Shown here one piece after another: positions 61,282 through 64,000 of a stretch of 64,000 nucleotides of DNA (positions are counted from its first letter, which is position 1; each line of letters opens with the position of its first letter). The position numbers were made by a program, and so were the translations under genes. The notes under the pieces are model-generated. The model did no database searches, was not told the origin of the DNA, and saw only the letters and a list, made by a program, of their open reading frames with translations. The stretch comes from Coprobacter secundus (GTDB lineage: Bacteria > Bacteroidota > Bacteroidia > Bacteroidales > Coprobacteraceae), in assembly GCA_000803105.1 (NCBI GenBank), contig JTDA01000015.1, positions 52,727-116,726 of the forward strand. The letters are read 5' to 3'.

Positions 61282-62991
61282 ATGAAATCTATGAATAAAA
61301 TATATAAATGGGCTATTGTACCACTGTTTGTGGGGGTATTTCTGAGCTCATGCGATTTTTTGCAAGAAAATCCGGATTCGGTATATACGGATAAGAATTA
61401 TTATGTAGATACGAAGACTTTGAAGGCCGGGGTCGTCGGGGTTTATTCCAAGATTATCAATCTGTATGTGATCAATACCGATACTCCTATATTCTTGACT
61501 ATGCTTGGTACAGATGAGTTGTGCTACCGGACGGCCAATACGAATGTACGGAGTGCGGTGGACCGTTATACTTATACATCGTCAGAAGGATGTATCGGAG
61601 AATTTTGGGCTCGTTATTATTATGTGATAGGGCAGGCCAATGTGATACTGGATGCAGCTCCCAAGATAACAGATATTACCGAAAAGGACAGAAACCAATG
61701 TATAGGTGAGGTCCGTTTTTTACGGGCATGGTCTTATTTCCAGCTGGTACAGATGTTTGGTGACTTGCCGTTGATAGTCAATAAGACGGTTGAGTTTGAC
61801 TATACGGTACCTCGTTCTCCTTTGGCCGATGTGTATAAACTGATTATCGAAGATTTGGAATTTGCTTCTGCTGATGGGGTCTTACCGACGGAAATTTCTG
61901 ATGGTCATGCCAATCACTGGGCAGCCAAGACTTTGTTGGCAAAGGTATATTTGACGATGGCTTCGGCAAAGAAGGCTGCCAAAGTCGAGGGGTATGCCCG
62001 TATTGCCGAGTCATCGGAGGATTTATATGGCAAAGCGTATCGTTTGCTGGGTGAGATTATCGACAATAGTGGTCGTGATTTATTGCCTGAATATGAGGAT
62101 GTGTTCAAAATCGAGAATAAGAATACAAATAAGGAGTCGATTTGGGAAATCCAGTTTAGTGCGACAGAGCCTTATGGGACGCAATGGTCTAAGGAAATGG
62201 GACTGGCCAATGCCGGATATTCACAGACGGCAGGCGGTTGGCGTTATTGCTGCTTGGGCGGTCAGTACGCTATCAATTCCATTCCTTCGTTCCGCGGTTA
62301 TTATAAGCACTGGACATATGATAAGCGCAAGAACTGGAATGTGATGGATTCTCTGTTGCGTTATAATGCCAAGACGGGGGAACCGACCAAGATAGAACCT
62401 ATTAGTGCGCTTTCGGGCATTAAGGGGACTCCGGCGGAAACGGATTATACATTGAATAATAATACGAAGCTGGTAAATTACAGCTCGGCGACAAAGTACA
62501 GATGGGGAGATAGCTGGAGGGACTATCCGATGCAGTATATCTATTCGAACTGTCCGAATAATATCATAGCCTTGCGCTTTGCTGATGTACTGTTGATGTA
62601 TGCTGAGGCTGAAATGGCTCTGAATGGGGGTAAAGTGAAATCGACCGGATTGAATGCCGTGAATCGTATTGTGCAGAGGGCCAGAGGATTGAACGATTCG
62701 GGTGTTCCTATCACGGAAGCTGAGACTCCGGGATTTGAGAATTATACGATAGAGTCCCTGACTTTTGAAGAGCTGATGAAGGAGCGTTCGCGGGAACTTT
62801 GTTTTGAATTCTGGCGCCGTCATGACCTTGCCCGTACGGGAATGTTCGAGCATTTCTTGAAAGCCCGTAATGAGGCAAACAATATCAAAACGAATTTTGA
62901 CCCGAAAAAGAATTATTTGTTACCTGTTCCTCAATATGAGATAGATAATTCGGAAAATAAAGCGGGTATGTACCAGAATCCCGGTTATTAA
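61282..62991 (+). CDS. SusD/RagB family glycan-binding lipoprotein
   Basis: 569 residues, with lipobox VFLSSC near residue 24. TPR-like SusD fold: GVYSKIINLYVIN, RFLRAWSYFQLVQMFGDLPL, PRSPLADVYKLIIEDLEFA, LRFADVLLMYAEAEM, and the C-terminal LTFEELMKERSRELCFEFWR with RHDLARTG. It captures the glycan over the SusC pore. It is 11 bases before the second GxGYxYP gene, so susC-susD-GxGYxYP form one transcript. Confidence 0.95.
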   Translation: MKSMNKIYKWAIVPLFVGVFLSSCDFLQENPDSVYTDKNYYVDTKTLKAGVVGVYSKIINLYVINTDTPIFLTMLGTDELCYRTANTNVRSAVDRYTYTSSEGCIGEFWARYYYVIGQANVILDAAPKITDITEKDRNQCIGEVRFLRAWSYFQLVQMFGDLPLIVNKTVEFDYTVPRSPLADVYKLIIEDLEFASADGVLPTEISDGHANHWAAKTLLAKVYLTMASAKKAAKVEGYARIAESSEDLYGKAYRLLGEIIDNSGRDLLPEYEDVFKIENKNTNKESIWEIQFSATEPYGTQWSKEMGLANAGYSQTAGGWRYCCLGGQYAINSIPSFRGYYKHWTYDKRKNWNVMDSLLRYNAKTGEPTKIEPISALSGIKGTPAETDYTLNNNTKLVNYSSATKYRWGDSWRDYPMQYIYSNCPNNIIALRFADVLLMYAEAEMALNGGKVKSTGLNAVNRIVQRARGLNDSGVPITEAETPGFENYTIESLTFEELMKERSRELCFEFWRRHDLARTGMFEHFLKARNEANNIKTNFDPKKNYLLPVPQYEIDNSENKAGMYQNPGY

Positions 62992-63002
62992 TGGGCCTTT
63001 TT

Positions 63003-64000
63003 ATGAAGAACATACGTTTCAAAGTCATATTGCTGTTTTTGATGATATTCTGTCATATGACTGACGGGTTATCGTCAAGTAACGGCTGGTGGCCTGAGCA
63101 GCGGATGCCGTCTAAGATTATCAAGGTGAGATGTTCTACTTTGAAAGAGCGTAATCTGACGGAATCTTTGTCCGGGCTGGCAGCCAGGGCAGTCAATGAG
63201 GAACTTGGGGATGAATTGATTTGGATTCATGTCACCGGTAAAGGGTACTTGGCTTGGCTTGATTCTTTGTTTACCAGAAATCCGGAGGTCAAAGACTTGG
63301 GGTATATGAATGTGTGGTCGGTGGTAGACCGCATGAAATCGCAGGATTTGATAGATGGTTATATTTTGTATAAGGAGGGTGACTATTCGGTGAATGCTGC
63401 GACGGTGTATGCGGCTTTGCACGATGCCGTCCTTATCGAGGAATCGATGGAGGATGAGGCTGTTGCCCACGGGTTATTTTGCTTGAAGGATGCACGACCT
63501 TACACGACCGGTTCTTCTTTTCGTTCGGAGTGGTTGTCTTTGAAGGACCGGTTGAACAACCGTATGATTGTGACTATTGCTCCAGATGATTATAAGCAGC
63601 GCGATATGGCAATCGCTCATAGTTGTATGGTATATTGGGGGACAGATGCTTTTTATACAGAGATATTGTCCTGGTTGCAGGCTCCTGCTCCGATAGTGGG
63701 CTGGAATGATGGGGACGAGGGGGCACATGTGGAGTTGGCTACGAGGTATGGACATTTTACGACAGGTGCTACGATATGCAATATGCCTGTTTTATCTGCG
63801 GGGGCATCTGTGCGGCCGGTGGCTGTTCACAAGAATATGGATCCGCGCCATATCGACTGGGCAGACGATTCGCATTTTCATTCTTTTGTTTTGAGTGACG
63901 GTGATAATATGATGATACAGGCTACGAGTGTGCCTATGCTGGATGAGTACTGGTGCAATCCTGCTATCGGAGAGATACCGATGAGCTGGACTTCCTGTCC
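63003..64000 (+). CDS. GxGYxYP domain protein, second copy in the PUL (3' truncated by window edge)
   Basis: Open from ATG 63003 (MKNIRFKVILLFLMIFC, signal peptide) to the window end, 332 codons seen. It is paralogous to the product at 56007: both have WWPEQ after the signal, an N-terminal segment of the form ESLSGLAARAVNE, the adjacent DGYILY/RGYVLY strand, and HSFVLSDGDNM (HSFVMSDGDNM in the other). The GxGYxYP motif itself would lie beyond the end. Two diverged copies around one SusC/SusD pair suggest two linkages or a dimeric enzyme. Confidence 0.85.
   Translation, partial: MKNIRFKVILLFLMIFCHMTDGLSSSNGWWPEQRMPSKIIKVRCSTLKERNLTESLSGLAARAVNEELGDELIWIHVTGKGYLAWLDSLFTRNPEVKDLGYMNVWSVVDRMKSQDLIDGYILYKEGDYSVNAATVYAALHDAVLIEESMEDEAVAHGLFCLKDARPYTTGSSFRSEWLSLKDRLNNRMIVTIAPDDYKQRDMAIAHSCMVYWGTDAFYTEILSWLQAPAPIVGWNDGDEGAHVELATRYGHFTTGATICNMPVLSAGASVRPVAVHKNMDPRHIDWADDSHFHSFVLSDGDNMMIQATSVPMLDEYWCNPAIGEIPMSWTSC

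Noticed and set aside
1..64000. CRISPR array or rRNA operon
   Set aside because: No regularly spaced identical repeats of suitable length and no rRNA signatures were seen; the 23-bp repeats at 50979 are only three and imperfect.

Overview
The window is chromosome of a Bacteroidota (order Bacteroidales) bacterium, most like a gut or oral polysaccharide degrader of the Bacteroides/Parabacteroides/Barnesiella/Dysgonomonas type; the genus cannot be fixed from this sequence. Signs are SusC/SusD pairs, a hybrid two-component regulator (HTCS), lipoproteins with relaxed lipoboxes, GxGYxYP proteins, a type IX-like sorting domain, the purH-mreBCD-mrdA-rodA order, and promoters of the form TTG-N19-TAnnTTTG (clean examples at 36837-36866 and 37269-37298).

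Layout. (1) 1-9.9 kb: polysaccharide utilisation locus (PUL) with a SusD C-terminus, a DUF5017 lipoprotein, a heparinase II/III-type lyase and a GH88 unsaturated glucuronyl hydrolase, then an opposing HTCS gene split by one extra A in an A7 run, and a CE7-type esterase. Lyase plus GH88 points to an acetylated uronic-acid polysaccharide. (2) 9.9-20.5 kb: housekeeping genes metA, U32 protein, purH and the rod-shape operon mreB-mreC-mreD-mrdA-rodA with overlapping reading frames. (3) 20.8-36.6 kb: a one-strand run of seven carbohydrate genes without SusC/SusD: three zinc-site GH127/GH146-type (DUF1680) enzymes, one of them fused behind a GH43 module, a GH43-like propeller, two GH2 enzymes (one with a malectin module) and galM. 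All three DUF1680 proteins keep the E-x-C...CC zinc residues, which suggests a beta-L-arabinofuranoside-containing plant glycan. (4) 36.6-41.3 kb: tRNA-Glu(CTC) followed by an AT-rich decaying island: broken XRE regulator, intact Fic gene, remnants of RhuM, HsdS and a second Fic, and a GIY-YIG protein. (5) 41.4-50.4 kb: thioredoxin, YqhD-like alcohol dehydrogenase, His-rich CobW/COG0523 GTPase, sorted beta-helix protein, GxGYxYP protein and a Tat-exported FAD oxidoreductase. (6) 50.4-53.2 kb: integrase remnant, AAA/DUF4143 ATPase behind three 23-bp-spaced repeats, more debris. (7) 53.2-64 kb: a second PUL made of a membrane-spanning Kelch/SARP-like regulator, GxGYxYP protein, SusC, SusD and a second GxGYxYP protein running off the end.

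Most notable: the one-polypeptide Kelch-TM-SARP regulator with a matching pair of long-spaced inverted repeats (GGGTTAA ... TTAACCC) on both sides of the first gene it probably controls; an interspersed ~140-bp intergenic repeat present three times in the same orientation (20.5, 42.0 and 50.4 kb); the HTCS frame break in a homopolymer; and the GH43-GH127 fusion inside a PUL rich in DUF1680 enzymes. All assignments rest on reading motifs and context by eye; no database search was run.
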